64,000 nucleotides of DNA, taken from contig JADWQD010000008.1 in assembly GCA_016110215.1 (NCBI GenBank), forward strand, positions 124,001-188,000. Direction: 5' to 3'. Of this stretch, positions 22,916-35,540 are shown one piece after another. Every line of letters starts with the position of its first letter. The stretch's first letter is position 1. The notes under the pieces are model-generated. The model made no database searches. It was not told where the DNA came from and saw only the letters and a program-made list of their open reading frames with translations. Source of the DNA: Capronia americana (Eukaryota > Ascomycota > Eurotiomycetes > Chaetothyriales > Herpotrichiellaceae). A program made the position numbers and the translations under genes.

Positions 22916-24323
22916 GTTGATGGATTGATGTTGATATGAACCTGGACTGGCAACTGTGGCTGTAATCGAAACTTCAATTAAAGTCGAAGAGTGAACGAGT
23001 TCTACTTTGAGATTTGGCAGTTCTTGACGCCTGGAAAAATGGGAGACGCGATGTGTGAAAGCTACAAAGACCAGACTCTAGGGAGACTGCGACATATATA
23101 CGTACAGCCACTGCGATACTTCCCCCCTCTCTCTCTCGTTCGAGCCACCCTCGGGAGTGCGCGGCTGTCCCTGGAATTGATGGCTGGGGTGGGTGCGTGG
23201 GTGGTGTGCGTATGCCATTCAGGCTAAGAGGATGAAGGAAAAAAGTCAACCATCATCTATTTTTGTTTCCTTTCGACCGTCTCCAGCAACCCAACCGTCG
23301 TCCCCCTGGGGGATCTGGCAGAGAGATGGATGGGGCATGAATGGCATGTTCGGCAAATCATCGACGAGCTGCATGGGCACCACCATCCATGGGCAGAGGC
23401 GTGTCCGTATCCGTGCAAACCCCAGGAGACAACCCGGTCATCGAGGCAACCGCCACCTCTCGGGTCGTGGCATGTCGCCGGCGGAGAAAAGAGGTGCTGC
23501 TTTTGCCAGATACGCGTCGTCAGCGAGAATTATGGATGCGGATGACGCAGTCAGTGTCTGGTGCCTTCGTCGCCCTGAGAACATGAGATGGACACGATGG
23601 CAGATGAGAGACGAGATTTTGAGATCTGACCTCGTCGACACATCCAGTCGGCAGCTTTCTTACGCGGCGGCGTTTCCCCGGATTTCAAGCTGCTCTAGCC
23701 TCTTCCTGGTCACGACTTCTATTTAAAGACCTCCCTTCTCTCACCGCGAACATTCCTTTCGGTATCGTTTTTGCGGGTCTATCGCCCTGTCGATTGCGGC
23801 CGCCAATAGGCAAGGAGACACGTTGGGACTTGGGGAGCATGTCGCCATCGAGAGTGGCTGGGTGTGTCATTACGCAGTCTTCAGCACGGGATGCGCAGTA
23901 CGAGGTACACCCGCAGCTTCCTACTGCAGGTAGAGTTCGGGTCGGCGCCAGATGCACGTGCTTGCGTCAGCACAGTCGCCGACGACTAATGCCAAGGGAA
24001 TGCTTTGTAACTTCAGACAGATGAGATTCGTTCTCCTACTCCCTATTCGAAGGAATAATGCTGTTCTCTGGGTGTGTGGACGCTGATGATACACACCCTG
24101 TTGTGCCGGATCTCCCCAGCAACCTCCATGCTCTTGGCATGGACATTAAACTCCGACTGTCAAATTTGCAAACTCCTCCTATCTCTGTACCGAAATCGCA
24201 GCCTGGGTGTCAAGCTGATATCTTCAAACCCCATGCGTCTTCTCTTGTTCTGCTGCGCCCATCCGCCTTGCTTCGTCCACCCACCATGTCATCATCATTT
24301 GCCTCTTCTGGCCCCAACTTCCA
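22916..24323. other. intergenic, no gene supported
   Basis: The left part is the cupredoxin promoter (ATATATACGTAC near 23095-23105). The rest holds only overlapping short ORFs on both strands. It is bordered on the right by the 3' end of the coiled-coil gene. Confidence 0.45.
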
Positions 24324-25980
24324 TCACCTATCTGTCTTCAACAAGACGAATGCCCTCATGACCTGGGTCGAGTTGACATACCCAGCCGCGGTGCTAGTGC
24401 GAGCTGTGATACGCGGAGTCATGCCAAGTCTGACCGTTGCGCCCAGTTGTTCGAGCTGATCAGGAGTCAGGATGTTGCGGTAAGGGTCCCGCGGCTCCAT
24501 GGTCTCCTTCTGGAAGCGTTGGCCCATCACCGGAAAGTCGAACTTGTACTCCTCCGAACCAGAGTACATCATCTCGGCGAGCTCATGGGCCTTGAGCATC
24601 AGCTCGTACAGGTCTTCCCAGTCACGAGACGTCTTTTGGTGCATCATCGGCTTGAGGATGCCCCAGAGCTCATTACCACGGCTGCGCGCAATGCTTTGGA
24701 CGAAGGCCGGGAAGTTGGGGTTCGCCTTGATTGCTCTGACCTGCTCTGCCATGGTTGCAAGGAGTTGGTACTTGACTTGTGCGGGCGTAGCTGGAGAGTC
24801 ATGTTAGTGTCGGTTGAGGCGTGGAGAGAATGGGCCACTTACTCTGGTACATTTGGTTCTTGCAATTCTCCAAGACTTGGTCAACCCGAGGATCGAATCC
24901 GGCAAAGGTGTCATGCTTGAGGATGGATCGGATGACGAATTGAAGGATGACCTTGTTCACAAGCATGTAGCGAGTGAAGGGAGTTTGCATGAATTGAAAT
25001 GCGGACGTGGTCGACGCCGCGTTCAGGAGTCGCTGCTTCACCTCCTGCGGCATCGCGTTGTCCTTCTGCGTGCTCGGTGTGTTGACGTGCGAATAGGCAT
25101 ATGTTTCAGTCATGTGCAAGACTTCGCCAAACTTTCTGGCAATCTCGGACGGAGCAATGCCGGCCACAGTAGGTCCCATATCAGGCGCTCGCACCAATGC
25201 CATGCCATTGGCAGGATTGAAGGTTGGAGCAGGCGATGGCTGTGTGGCATGGGAGGGCATGACATGAGTGTGGTGTCTGGTGGAGGAGCCTGGCGTCTCA
25301 TTCCCTCTGTTCGACGAGCCTGCTGGTGTGTTCGAGATTCCCCGATTGCCAAATGGCTGCATCATTGCCTCCGGCGAGCCGTAGTCGTTGACATTGCGGG
25401 TTTGACGGAATGGCGTGGCGGTTTGATGAGCCTGAGGACCTTGAGGTTGCCTGATTGGCTGCTGCTTGCGAGGAGCGCTGAAGGGAGACGAGTTTTGACG
25501 CTGGTGAGACAGCGGACCAGATGAATGGAGTGGACCGGGTTGAGTCCCTGGAGTATTCATCGGAGCCGCGTCAGCGAATATTGGCTGCGGTGGAGGTGGC
25601 AGAGCAAGATTGCCCTGACCATACGGATTGACGCCGTAGCGATGAGAGGTGGGCGTTGGAAAGTGCTGCTTCGGGTTCGCGATAGCCTCGCTCTGGTTCT
25701 TGATGGTCATCTTCTGCTTCTCGATGGTCTCGTTCAACCTCGTCATTTCTTCTTCAGTCTCCCTCAACTTCTGTTTGAGGTGAGCGATTTCTTGGTCCTT
25801 GGCCGAATATTCGACGGCTGACATCGGAGTGGTAGCTCGAACCCTCATCGCTTGTTGGAGTTCTTGCTGGGTTTGTGAAAAGGAGAGTTCGGATTGCTGG
25901 AGCCGAGTTCGGGCCCGTTCCAGTTCAGGAGATCTGGCAAAGCCCCCATAGGGCACGGGATTTTGGTAGTAGGAAGACAT
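24324..25980 (-). CDS. coiled-coil protein of unknown function
   Basis: Exons 25980-24843 and 24790-24324 join in phase 1 across a 52-bp GT-AG intron to 534 aa. Residues 15-100 form a coiled coil (heptad-rich, with ELERARTRLQQSEL and IAHLKQKLRETEEEMTRLNE). Residues 105-260 are disordered, rich in Pro, Gln, Ser and Asn. The C-terminal 250 residues are ordered and mostly helical, with IARKFGEVLHMTETYAY and, in exon 2, ARSRGNELWGILKPMM and a KFDFPVMGQRF stretch. I do not recognise the family. The layout (N-terminal coiled coil, flexible linker, helical domain) fits a scaffold or regulatory protein. The upstream 700 bp is probably a long leader and promoter. Confidence 0.75.
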
Positions 25981-28888
25981 CTTGATCTGTGGGAAAGGTC
26001 AGCGTGAGTAAAAGATGAAAGGATTGATGCAAGATCGATAATGGTGATGAGACAGGGGGCAAGGCAGGGGACAGGCAGCAGCCACGGGAGCAGAACCTTT
26101 CAGAAACACAAGTATGCAGTGCAACAGGGCGATGAAGACCACAGACTGATGTGTGCCAAATCTGCTGCTGCCTTTTGAGAGAAGACTTTCTGAGGAGAAG
26201 ATCCCGGTTGAGGTGGAATGACGGGAAAATGAAGGTGAAGGAACGATAAAAATGGCAGACGAACCTTTAAAGATGACGGCTGGAAGACAGAGGACGGTGT
26301 TCACCCTTGACGCCGGCAGGAGCGACGCACGTCAGAAGAGAAATTCAAAGCTGGAAGAGAAGTCAGTAAGGGCATATTGACGGTTTCAATGCCAAGGCCG
26401 ATCTGGGGGCTCACCGAACGTCGTGGAAAGCAGCCAGATGTGCAAAACTGCAGCACGAACAATGACTTCCGATTACTGAACCGTGTGTCGATTGTGCGCC
26501 CAAAGCCCAAAGGTGTTGTCTTTGTCTCAGAAAAGTGTTTCGGAAAGGTCAAAACAGCTCCAGCCACAAGAAACCAAACGCCACTGGGGAGAGAGAGGAA
26601 AGGGTGGAAAAGTCGCGGCGAGAGGGTCCCTTTTATAGACAGACAGATCTCCAGAAGCAGCACATGTTTCCAGACAGCTCAATGTGAGTGACAGCGACAT
26701 ATCACTTCACTGACACCCTCACTGTTGCCGTCATCGACTCGTGGTCGGCTTTCCCCATCCGTCACTGAGAAACACGTCTGTTTCGGCAATTTTCTGGTGA
26801 CATGCCTGCCAACTGTGGGCCCGGAGTGAAGGATGATCTCGCTGTCGTCGACGCCATGTTGACAAGTGATTCAGAACCTTGTCAAAGAGCTTCACTGTTC
26901 CAGGGCTTGCACATTCGCACAATGTGGTGAACGCAAGGCTGAACAAGGCTGGGCAAGGCTGCCTCGACGAGGCTGACATGACAAGGCTCGCTAAACAAGC
27001 CTCAGGACGGGCTTATTGTTCGATGTCGGTTCTCCTTGTTGAAATTGAGTGTCTTGTCTTCCTCACTTCATGCAAACAGCACATGCTTTGTGTTGTTATG
27101 AATCACAGTGCCGTTCGAGTGAAGCGATCAGACATCGGTCTCCACATTGGCATGGAAGACTCGCAGCGAAGCCTGGTGGATTTTCATTGTCGGGATCTCC
27201 ACTGTCTTTGCAAAGGCTCGGCAGGTCTTATCTGGGGATGAATGCTTTCACTGTCATAGGACACGTCTTTTCTGACCGGCGGCATCCACATCGACTTCGA
27301 GAAGTCAAAGAGAGACGGCTCTCACGGAGCATATGCAGCATCAGACTGGCGCGTCTGGTGGGTTTGTAGGATCGGATTTCGCTTGCTGTGTCGCTCTGTG
27401 ATGCCGACAACTGGCCATCTTGGTTTGCTCAAGGCACCGTTAGCAGGGGCGGGAAACGACAATATCGATGAATCCATTGTGAAAGGCGTGGGTAGTGGGA
27501 GACAAGATCCTTTTGCCCATCTCTTCAGACACTCCCCAGTGGTGCTTGCAACAAAGGCAGGAGACAAAGAGAAGTAAGTACGCGAGCAGTACAGGCTCGA
27601 AGCGGAGGCTTTTCTATTTATATACAGTTCCTGTTCAACTGTATCAGTCTCGGGTGGATGGATGAGAGGGGCCCTTGTAACAGGGCTACGGATCTTACCT
27701 TTCTGAAAGCGTGGTGTTTTGTCTGTGGTCTGAGGGCCAACAGGCGTCCAGCGACAGGAGTGTCGACGGCGGCCTTGTGCATGTACTGCAACTTTGCCTA
27801 CACTTGTCTTGCCGCTGGATACCTGTCGGCCCTCTCAAAACATCAAGAGCACTTAACGACGCAGGATATCCGATGATGGTGGAGAGGAAGAAAGAAAGAA
27901 AGGTAGGTCCGTAGGTCGACGGGTGAGGTTTGAGATTGGGTTTGAGGCAGCTTGCTCGGGCTATGCCCGTTATGGGCGTGATTGTCACTCATTGACCGCG
28001 TCGACGAGGTAAGCAGAGGCTTGGAGAAGGTGACGGCGGCTCAGTTGTGCGGCTGAAGTGCACAGCGGTGAGTAGAAGGACGAGTGGTGGTGGTCAAGCC
28101 GCACTTGGCCCACGGTTGGCTTTTCCTGGCGTCTGCGTTTTTGAGCAAGTGGGAGCCGCAATGATGGCCATTCCCACTTGGTGAACGATGCCCGTGTTTG
28201 CTGCTTCTTCTCCATCTCAGCAGTTTGATCCATCAAGAGCCACTGCTAGAGACTCAAGCCTCCGCAGCGCAAGGCAGGAAATCACGCTCGTTTCCCTCAG
28301 TCCGAGACTGTTTCCACATGAATCAACCCAGTCAAACAGCCACATACTCACTTTCCAGCAACTATCACCATGTTTCCGGCACTCTCCTTGAGAGTAAAAT
28401 CCACTTCACGCCTTCTTCGTCTGCTCGCGTTGTTTGGGTATTGGATCCAATCCCAGGATAGCAAATGCCATCCCTCCCTGGATACTCGTCACCAGTAACA
28501 TGGCAGTCGTACATCCTATTCTGTGTCGACACCCTCTTCCCCGCCGACCCACCTCGTCGTCGGATTGAACTTACAGGCATATCGCTCCAGTGACGGCAAA
28601 CATCAATCCCAACGGCATCAGCTCGTGGTGGCCTCTCCCTTGAATCGACGCCCAAGAGTTAGAAACACAGATTCAGAGTATCATCTCAATACCAGGTCAG
28701 TCCAGGGCATACATACTCGGCATGTGGATGCTTGCCGAGGACAGAAAAGGCTAACAGCTCGGAAGGCCGTCTTCGCCTAAGGACAGCATCGGGGACGAGG
28801 TCTAGAAAGAAGCAACTGGATAGTGAAAGATCGGGTTGGAATCAAGCGGCAAAGAAAACGTTGGACAAGTGTCGAGCTGCCCGAAGCG
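25981..28888. other. gene-poor region upstream of the coiled-coil gene
   Basis: The first 700 bp are likely 5' UTR and promoter of the coiled-coil gene (pyrimidine-rich on its strand). From 26.7 kb on, only short ORFs without domain or codon support are found, and no repeat or mobile element is recognised. Confidence 0.45.
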
Positions 28889-29290
28889 TTAACCTCTTGC
28901 TTCAATACCTAGGTTCGGATCAGCATAGCATACTGCGATGCAGTTAGTAGCCGGGAGAGACAGGCAACAAATCCACAGACGGCGCACCAGCACAAGTGGC
29001 AGCCTCTGATCCCTCATGCTGCCCAGACACCTACGCGATCGCTGCGATCCGATCGTGCCCAAGCCCTCAGTCACAAAGTGCCGAAAAGGGTTGCCTTTGA
29101 CCGCTACCGCGATCTTGAAACTCTCGGAACGAGAACAAGCCATGAGGAGTCCATACAAGAGCCTGACATGTGACCCGAAGACATTCACCACGGCCGGATC
29201 AATGTTCTCGCTCGATACTTCTTCTTCGACAGGACGGCTCAATCCAATGATGCGATTTTCGAACGCTTCAGACAGAGGGGACCGATTCAC
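28889..29290 (-). other. possible coding fragment, unidentified
   Basis: An ORF of 133 codons whose middle (RPVEEEVSSENIDPAVV, then HVRLLYGLLMACSRSES) has a protein-like mix of codons and amphipathic helix. No ATG with good context and no flanking exon could be joined. It may be one exon of an unresolved gene, a decayed remnant, or chance. Confidence 0.2.
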
Positions 29291-29758
29291 TCAGACCAAA
29301 AAGCAGGCGTTTGGCCAGGGATGGTCAGAGTTGACAGGTGTCATTGGGGAAAACAACGGCTGCGCTACAGCAGCATATTTACTCTGCTGGTGACAATTTT
29401 CCGTTGCCGCACTCCTTCTGGGAGGTGGTCCCCCGGGAAACTGGCCTTATAGACGAATGTGGCGCTGCGCAACAACTTCCCACGTCGTGCCTTGCGCACC
29501 GGCACAGCATCTCCATGCTTCGGAATTTCCCGACGTTCGTCCGGGAGCCATATCCATCGCTTCGGAAGTGCATGACATGTCACGCTATCGTCGCCCTGGA
29601 TGTAGCGGAGGAAGAAAGTCAGGGGCCACTCAGGTCATTGATGTCGGCCACGATGGGTTCTCGTGGCCCAGAGCTGTCGTTGTGATATCGTGCGCTGCAC
29701 AACGGAGGCTGTGCAGCCTTCTTCAGGTGCTTTTGCTTAGGACTGGTCATCCGCGGCA

Positions 29759-29935
29759 ATGGCCGCTCATCGCAACGAGCGACCTCACGAGCTGAAGGAT
29801 GACACTCTCCTTGGTGCCGTCATGGATGCGCTCTACAGACAGCAGACCATGGTGAACGTAACGCCGGCTCCGAACATTGATTCCGACTTCCTGCTCTGCA
29901 GCACAATGTCGCTTACTGGGGACAGCGAGTCATAA
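29759..29935 (+). CDS. possible 58-aa small protein
   Basis: A short ORF beginning at an ATG in good context (GGCAATGGC). The first half reads like a helix (ELKDDTLLGAVMDALYRQQ). An alternative is that the sequence after ATG|GTGAAC up to CTGCAG is an intron and that this is the first exon of a longer gene; I could not find a convincing continuation. Support is weak. Confidence 0.22.
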   Translation: MAAHRNERPHELKDDTLLGAVMDALYRQQTMVNVTPAPNIDSDFLLCSTMSLTGDSES

Positions 29936-31025
29936 CGTGTGCAGACAGGAGCATGGGTTTGGAGAGTTGAAGGAACTAGGCGTCGTACATGGATGGCCCT
30001 CAGCTGTATTGGACAATGTCACAATGTCGCCAACATGGACTTTATACGGATCATCATTCTCGTGGCATCTCGAGTACCTCTCATGAAGACACCTCGCTTG
30101 GGGCCATTGGCAATTTGATTCCTGCTCACCTGGAGACCAGACCGGTGATGGTTCAAGTAGTGGCGTTGCGGCAGGGACGTGCAGCGTCAGATATCTTGCG
30201 TGATACCGAGTCACCGACGAGTCTTATCGATGGAAGAAGACGACGTCTATATGGTGGTACATCCCTCAGCGGCAGACGAGGCAGAAATTGAGAATCTGTA
30301 GTGATGCGCTGGCTTGCTTGCTTGTTGCCAGGAAACTTCCCTAGTCTTTGAGACGTGCCAGCTGTTAGCTTCTGGTATCGGTGTAGACGGGCTGATCCTG
30401 AGACATGTTCATATATCTGGCCTTGAAATCCTCTTTCACTTTGCTCGGGTCAGCGCGAGGTAGGGGACTAAGGAAACATGTTAGGTTACGTGGTGTCTCG
30501 TGTTAGCATGCGGAAGTAGAGAACGGATGAGAATACGAAACTTTGGATACATTGCTTTTCGCTTTTCTAGATCCCAGGGGGTTCATAGTGCAAATTCACC
30601 GTGTGGCTTTTCAGCTTTGCAGGTCCCTGAGCAAAAGGGCATGTATGTGCATAGACCAGTGAAAAACAAATCATTCACAAATGCCGACCTACCTACCGAG
30701 CCTGAGCGAAGGTGAAACCATTATCTCCAGACCCCAGGTTGAACCTCCAGGCGGTAGCCAGGAAGAAACGCCCTGCACAGGATTGACCTAAGAACAAGTC
30801 AATACGATTCAAATTCCACTCTCGTCAGCGCGACCCTCCCCTCCCGGTTGCTGATTGAATCCACCGAAACCACCGGCGATGATATGACTAGATCAAGGTC
30901 AAGGTGCTGCGCCGTAGCCCACTAACGTTTCAATCATCGGTGTTTCTCTCTGGCTGCTTAGGTTGCAACGGCATAGATCTGTTGGTGTGTCCGGCTCTGT
31001 TACCCTTGGCCAGTCGCGGTCTCAG
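29936..31025. other. intergenic, 3' flank of the splicing-factor gene
   Basis: No supported gene. A short acidic ORF end (reading MEEDDVYMVVHPSAADEAEIENL, about 30234-30302, + strand) catches the eye, but no upstream exon could be attached. Confidence 0.35.
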
Positions 31026-32896
31026 TCAGAGTGCTTTGGTCCTAGAGAATAAACTGCTGTATACGGCGTCAACGACTGGCTGAGCGCTGATTTGCCTACC
31101 GCCGAAGTATCTTCCGTTGAGACCCTTGATGGCATTTTCGCCTCCACTAACGCGCTCGAATTTGAGGTAGATGTCTCCTGCCGTGTTGGGATCTAGTGAG
31201 ATGTGGACAACATGGCCGTACTTCTCTTCGCATTCAGCACGGACATCGTCTTCCAGTTCTTTGACCCACGTGTCGCCTTCTTCTCTGTTGTCGGTTGTTA
31301 GCCAAGCTGTTGCTATATGACGTGGAGGGAGGGAAACTCACTCGGCAGGATCAAACATGTTCCTAAGCAGAACGCATCGGCTGGCTTGGCTGACGTTGAC
31401 AGGAAGAGGCTTGCTCTCCTTTTTGACAGGAACGGCTGCGCGCTTGGCCTCGGTGTCAGCTGTAGATTCATCTGTCCTAGCAAGTTTGCGCATCAACGCA
31501 TCTCGGCTGTAGTTGCTGAAGTTCACACCAGCAACGTCGGTGTCGTCCAAGGCACTTGCACCACCAGTACCCTTGTCATTGTCACGTCCACCTGCACGGT
31601 CAAAAGTGCCTCCAGATCCGCCAGCATGGGCGCCGCGGCCGCCAGCGCCTGAGAATGAGGAACCTTGAAAGCCACCACCCTGGCTCTGAGGTTGAAAGCG
31701 TTGCATCAGATTTGCGGTTGACTCGGGGGTGAATTTGTCGTTGCCGAGTCCGACTCGGATGGGGCGGCCTGCAAGGTCAAAACCATTCATCTTCTCAAGG
31801 GCCTCACGTGCTTGGTTTGGATCACGGAACCTAGAGATTGTTAAAATATATCAAAGAATAGCCAGGCGGGGGGGACATACTGCACAAAGCCATAACCTCG
31901 GCTGCGGCCACCTTCCTCTTTCTGAAGCTGGACAAACTCAAGCTCTCCAAACGGCTCAAAGACATTCTGCAGATCTTGCTCAGTGATGCTGAAGTGGATG
32001 TTTCCGACGTAAAGACGGTGAAAGGGGATGGAATTGTGATTGCTGCTCTGTGCCTCGGGGTTGCGGGCCTGGCGGTTCTTTTCTGCTTCAGTGAGCTGTG
32101 CGATGATGGGAATCCCCAGAAGCTTCTGTCCGGTCATCTGAATTGCAAGCGGGACTGATTCTTCATTCTTAAATTCGACGTAGCCCACACTGGAAAGCAT
32201 TAGCATGCATCTGAACATAAGGAGGTCGAGAACTTACCCTTTGGAGCGGCCGCTGACTCGATCCTTGACGATCTGGGCCTCGTTGACAGGACCAACCTTT
32301 TCAAAGAACTGAATCAGCTCTTTTGTGCGAAGACGAGCGGCAAGTTGCTGGACGAAAACGGTTCTCCTGTCACGCTCATCCTCAGTAAGTTGCGGCTCAG
32401 GAGTCTTGCCCTTGACATGTTTCCTGGGACTTGCCGAGCGACGTCGGTCCCTATCTCGATCTCGATCGCGGCGGCTGTGGTCGTCCTCATCGCGCCTGGA
32501 TCGCCCGCCTGGTCGGTAGTAGCGATCATATTCGGGAGATCGAGAGCGTTTGCGATGGTAGTCCTCATCGCGCTTGGAGCGTCTTCTATCGTCGTCACGA
32601 TCACGGCTGCGGCTTCTTCTCCTGCTGCTTCTATGGCTTCCGTTAGCGCTACCATGATCGCTTTTTGGGCTTTTCATGTCCTCATCGCGCTCCCGGCGGT
32701 GTTCTCGGTCTCGGCTGCGGTCTCGTCTCTTGCGGTCCCTATCACGGTCACGGGAGCCATCACGGTGTTTGTCCTTGTCCCGGCGATCGGAGCGTTCGGT
32801 ACGGTGACGGTCTTCGGTGTCGCGGGGAGAATCCCGATCTTTGGCATCATTGGTGGCCGTAGAGTCAAGGAGGGCCTCGACATCGAGTCCTGACAT
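31026..32896 (-). CDS. rsd1: RBM39/Rsd1-type (CC1-like) splicing factor, RS domain plus three RRMs
   Basis: Exons 32896-32238, 32189-31881, 31830-31342 and 31284-31026 join in phase to 571 aa. Residues 20-175 are an Arg-rich RS-like domain (repeated RDRDRD, RRRSRSRD). RRM1 follows (RTVFVQQLAARLRTKELIQFF … VGYVEFKNEESV, split by intron 1). RRM2 has RNP2 RLYVGNIHF and RNP1 RGYGFVQF (split by intron 2). A U2AF-homology C-terminal RRM (GDTWVKELEDDVRAECEEKYG … GRYFGGRQISAQPV) closes the protein. This is the architecture of human RBM39/CAPER and fission yeast Rsd1, nuclear splicing factors that bind SF3B1-type ligands. All three introns are 48-57 bp. The + strand ORF opposite exon 1 is an antisense shadow of the RS domain. 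Confidence 0.92.
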
Positions 32897-33365
32897 TTTG
32901 AGTAGTGGTTGGTGGTGTGCTCGAGAGAGAGCGTGGGCTGGCAGGGAAGAGCAGATTCACTTGGATGTGGTCAGAGTCGGAAATCGAGTAGGGCGTGCGT
33001 GGGCAAACCCTTGCAATGGTAGTGTCTGTAGCCGTCAACGTTCGCTAAGGAATCAAGTCCAGATGGACGGCAACTGTAGAATCTCCTGTAGGTTTGTGAA
33101 GGTTAGAGAGAAACGAAAGGCACCTGAAAATCGACGGCTACGAGGCGAAAGTCACCACTTGGCACGCTAACGTAATATGGAATAGCGGCGTTCACAACAT
33201 TCCTTGTCTTGTCACTGTCTCAAACACGACCTGGTTCTTCTCTCTTTGACAATACAATGGCAGAGGTTTGCCCTCCCCAGACAAGACTTGGCCCATCGAC
33301 CAGTATTCCCCCAACAGACTCCCTCTGGACACGATGCACACCCGGTTTCTGCACAGCGGCCGTGC
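32897..33365. other. intergenic, promoter of the splicing-factor gene
   Basis: No gene. It contains the likely promoter and leader of the RBM39-like gene and the 3' flank of the Cys-rich gene. Confidence 0.45.
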
Positions 33366-34146
33366 TCACAAGCCACGGGCACAATCGAGGCAGTAATATG
33401 CCTGATTGACGATGGTGAACAAGCTGCCCTCAGGAATGATATTCTTGAGGTACCCACATGACACCGACCCACAGCAAAACACTGCCCCCGGCTGGCAGTG
33501 GCGGTAGACAGGCAGGCAGCGGTTGTTGTCTGATCCGTGTTAGACTTGCTGAAGGTAGGAGCGGACGGCGTGCTTACCGAGAAGGAGTAGGTCTTCTGCC
33601 TGGAGCATGGTGTCAGGCTCACTTGGACAATCGATGTCCAATGGCTGTGCTCCATTGCCAGGGTCAGTGATGGCAACGTCCCGGTCAATAGGGACTTGGT
33701 GCTCGTTGTTGGGCAGCAACATGCCATTCTCAGAGGCGGCAAGAACGTTGGCTGTCGATGGCGTATTTTTGCCCTTCGTATTGACGCTACCGCTGGCGTC
33801 TCTTGCCCCGCCCCTCGCCATCACCAGCCAAGTGGCTACTCTCCAGTGGCATTTTGTTCAATTTCTCGAACAGGTGTTGGTTGCTGTATCGGATGAAATC
33901 GGCGATTTCTGCTTCTGGCATGCATTGTTGGGCGTCGGCGTACCCAGCGTAGCTTTTCTTGGATGAATTACTGCAAAAATAAATCCCGTGGTCTTGTTTG
34001 GCTCTAGCCGGGATAGCTGCTACAATGTTGGGGGGCAGTGGTTGGCCGAGAGCAGTCAGATGAACCGCCATTTCACCGAGAGAGGAGTCCGAATCGCCTG
34101 TTGCCAAAAAACCGTCGTTGATTGCCAGATGATGGTTGTTCGACAT
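33366..34146 (-). CDS. hypothetical protein with Cys-rich C-terminus; reading frame broken
   Basis: Assembled by hand. Frame 1 starts at ATG 34146 (MSNNHHLAINDGF…) and runs through a helix near EAEIADFIRYSNQHLFEKLNKM. It then meets a stop near 33787. The +1 frame opens in the same place and continues (SGSVNTKGKNTPSTANVL … EDLLLLG) to a good donor at 33577. The 48-bp intron 33577-33530 contains CTAAC. The acceptor GATCAG leads to a last exon of 54 aa that is strikingly Cys-rich (RCLPVYRHC, FCCGSVSCGYLK, YYCLDCARGL) and ends in a stop at 33368-33366. The frame switch falls in a GGGGCGGGG run (about 33804-33813), so a one-base indel is the simplest cause; a 40-nt intron with a poor donor is the alternative. 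The cysteines suggest metal binding. The family is not recognised. Confidence 0.5.
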
Positions 34147-34906
34147 GGTTGCGGTGTATCTGTTCAAGGAAAGGCTTGTTGAGAGATAGTCAGGAAAGGG
34201 TTCCTCGAGGATGAAGTTGCTGAAATGAGTCGCTCAGTGAAGAAGTTATCCAGGACGGACGTTACTCGAGAATAGAGTTGCTCACGAGCGTTGCTTGCAA
34301 ATCGTGATGCTTGCGAAAGAACTTGTTCGAGAATGGTATCGCAGGAGAAAGTGATCTGTGTGTTGTCTGGCGCAGATGTGCGAAAATGTCAGGCGAGTGC
34401 CATTGCTTCAGAAAAAGGATAACCTGTGCTTCACTGCTGGGTCAGGCAGTGAGTACGAAGGCATTTCCAACTAAGCAGTGCATTGCACCATCCTCCATTC
34501 ACAGTACCGCTGCTGGGAGATCTTCTCTCGGTATACGACACCAGATTCAGCATTCATCTACGACTTTTATACCGTGCGAGGACGTTTTGCTCCTGGCATT
34601 TCCCTTGCCAGAGCTTCCATTAAAACGCAGAAGTTCCTTCGTCGTGACCAGCACACTGCTAGTCCGACAAGATGGGTATTCATACAAGCCAGACTGCCTA
34701 CTATGGAGGACTCCTGCTGGCATCAGCCATATGAAGGCATATTTTGGCGTATCGTAACTCGCGCCAAGCAATATCGGTATCTCGTCCGTGCTCGTCTACT
34801 CGTATTCTGCATCGGCAGTAAACCTAACGGAGTAGTCCCACCATGAGGATCGGTCTTTTCCGATCGCCGCTTCCAACATCGCCCTTTCAATCTACAGCTA
34901 GAAGGA
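34147..34906. promoter_or_regulatory. divergent promoter region
   Basis: About 760 bp between the leftward Cys-rich gene and the rightward DUF202 gene, presumably serving both. No specific regulatory site could be named. Confidence 0.4.
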
Positions 34907-35540
34907 ATGCGAGATGCTCATAACACACCGAGAAACCCGACAGATCGAAGCGGCCAAGTGAACGAGGGGTATGAGCTCGATGGACTTGGGAATACCGCGA
35001 ATCAGCCGGCTGTGGCGCCATTGTCGACCTCGCCTTCAACAACCACTCCGGTAGAGGGGAGAAGGACTGCTCGACATGCTGTTCGGGAATGGATAGCTCA
35101 TCCGCCTCACATCCACTATGTTCCCATGAGAGCCGCGCGCGACCATCTTGCGAATGAACGTGTTTTCCTCGCCTACATCAGAACTGCTTCAGCATTTGCC
35201 AACTTTGCTGTCGCCATCCTTCAGCTTTACAGATTACAGCATAACCCTGTCCCACGGGGGAAGCTAACTGACTATGATCTGGGAATTCCTCTTGCGACGG
35301 TGACGCTTATTCTTGCGGTTGCTGTCACGATTGCTGGGGTATGGAGGTTCTTTGCCTGCCAAAATGCCATGGCGTTGAGGGAGCAAATTGTTACCAGTGG
35401 GGCTGTGGTCCTCGTCTTCATTCCAGTCTCCATACTGGTAAGTCTACTCAACATCCTAAAATTGAGCCCATTACTGAACACTACATCAGTTGCTCCTCAC
35501 GTTCTTCATTTTCACTGTTATTGTCAACCCTGATTCATGA
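34907..35540 (+). CDS. DUF202 (YidH-like) small membrane protein
   Basis: Exons 34907-35437 and 35490-35540 join in phase 0 across a 52-bp intron to 193 aa. The N-terminal 75 residues are polar and disordered. DUF202 begins near residue 78: ARDHLANERVFLAYIRTASAFANFAV, with the conserved NERxxLAYIRT signature. Three membrane helices follow (about 93-112, 128-150 and 164-188). The last helix is completed by the second exon (SILLLLTFFIFTVIVNPDS). In fungi such proteins are found in vacuolar or plasma membrane contexts (the VTC subunit Vtc1 carries the same domain), but no specific role can be assigned here. Confidence 0.82.

Noticed and set aside
24447..25524. Two + strand ORFs of 157 and 236 codons
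   Set aside because: Antisense to the coiled-coil gene, with no domain and an unusual composition.
32345..32893. 182-codon hydrophobic ORF on the + strand
   Set aside because: Antisense of the RS domain; Arg codons on the sense strand read as Ala/Ser/Val on the other strand.
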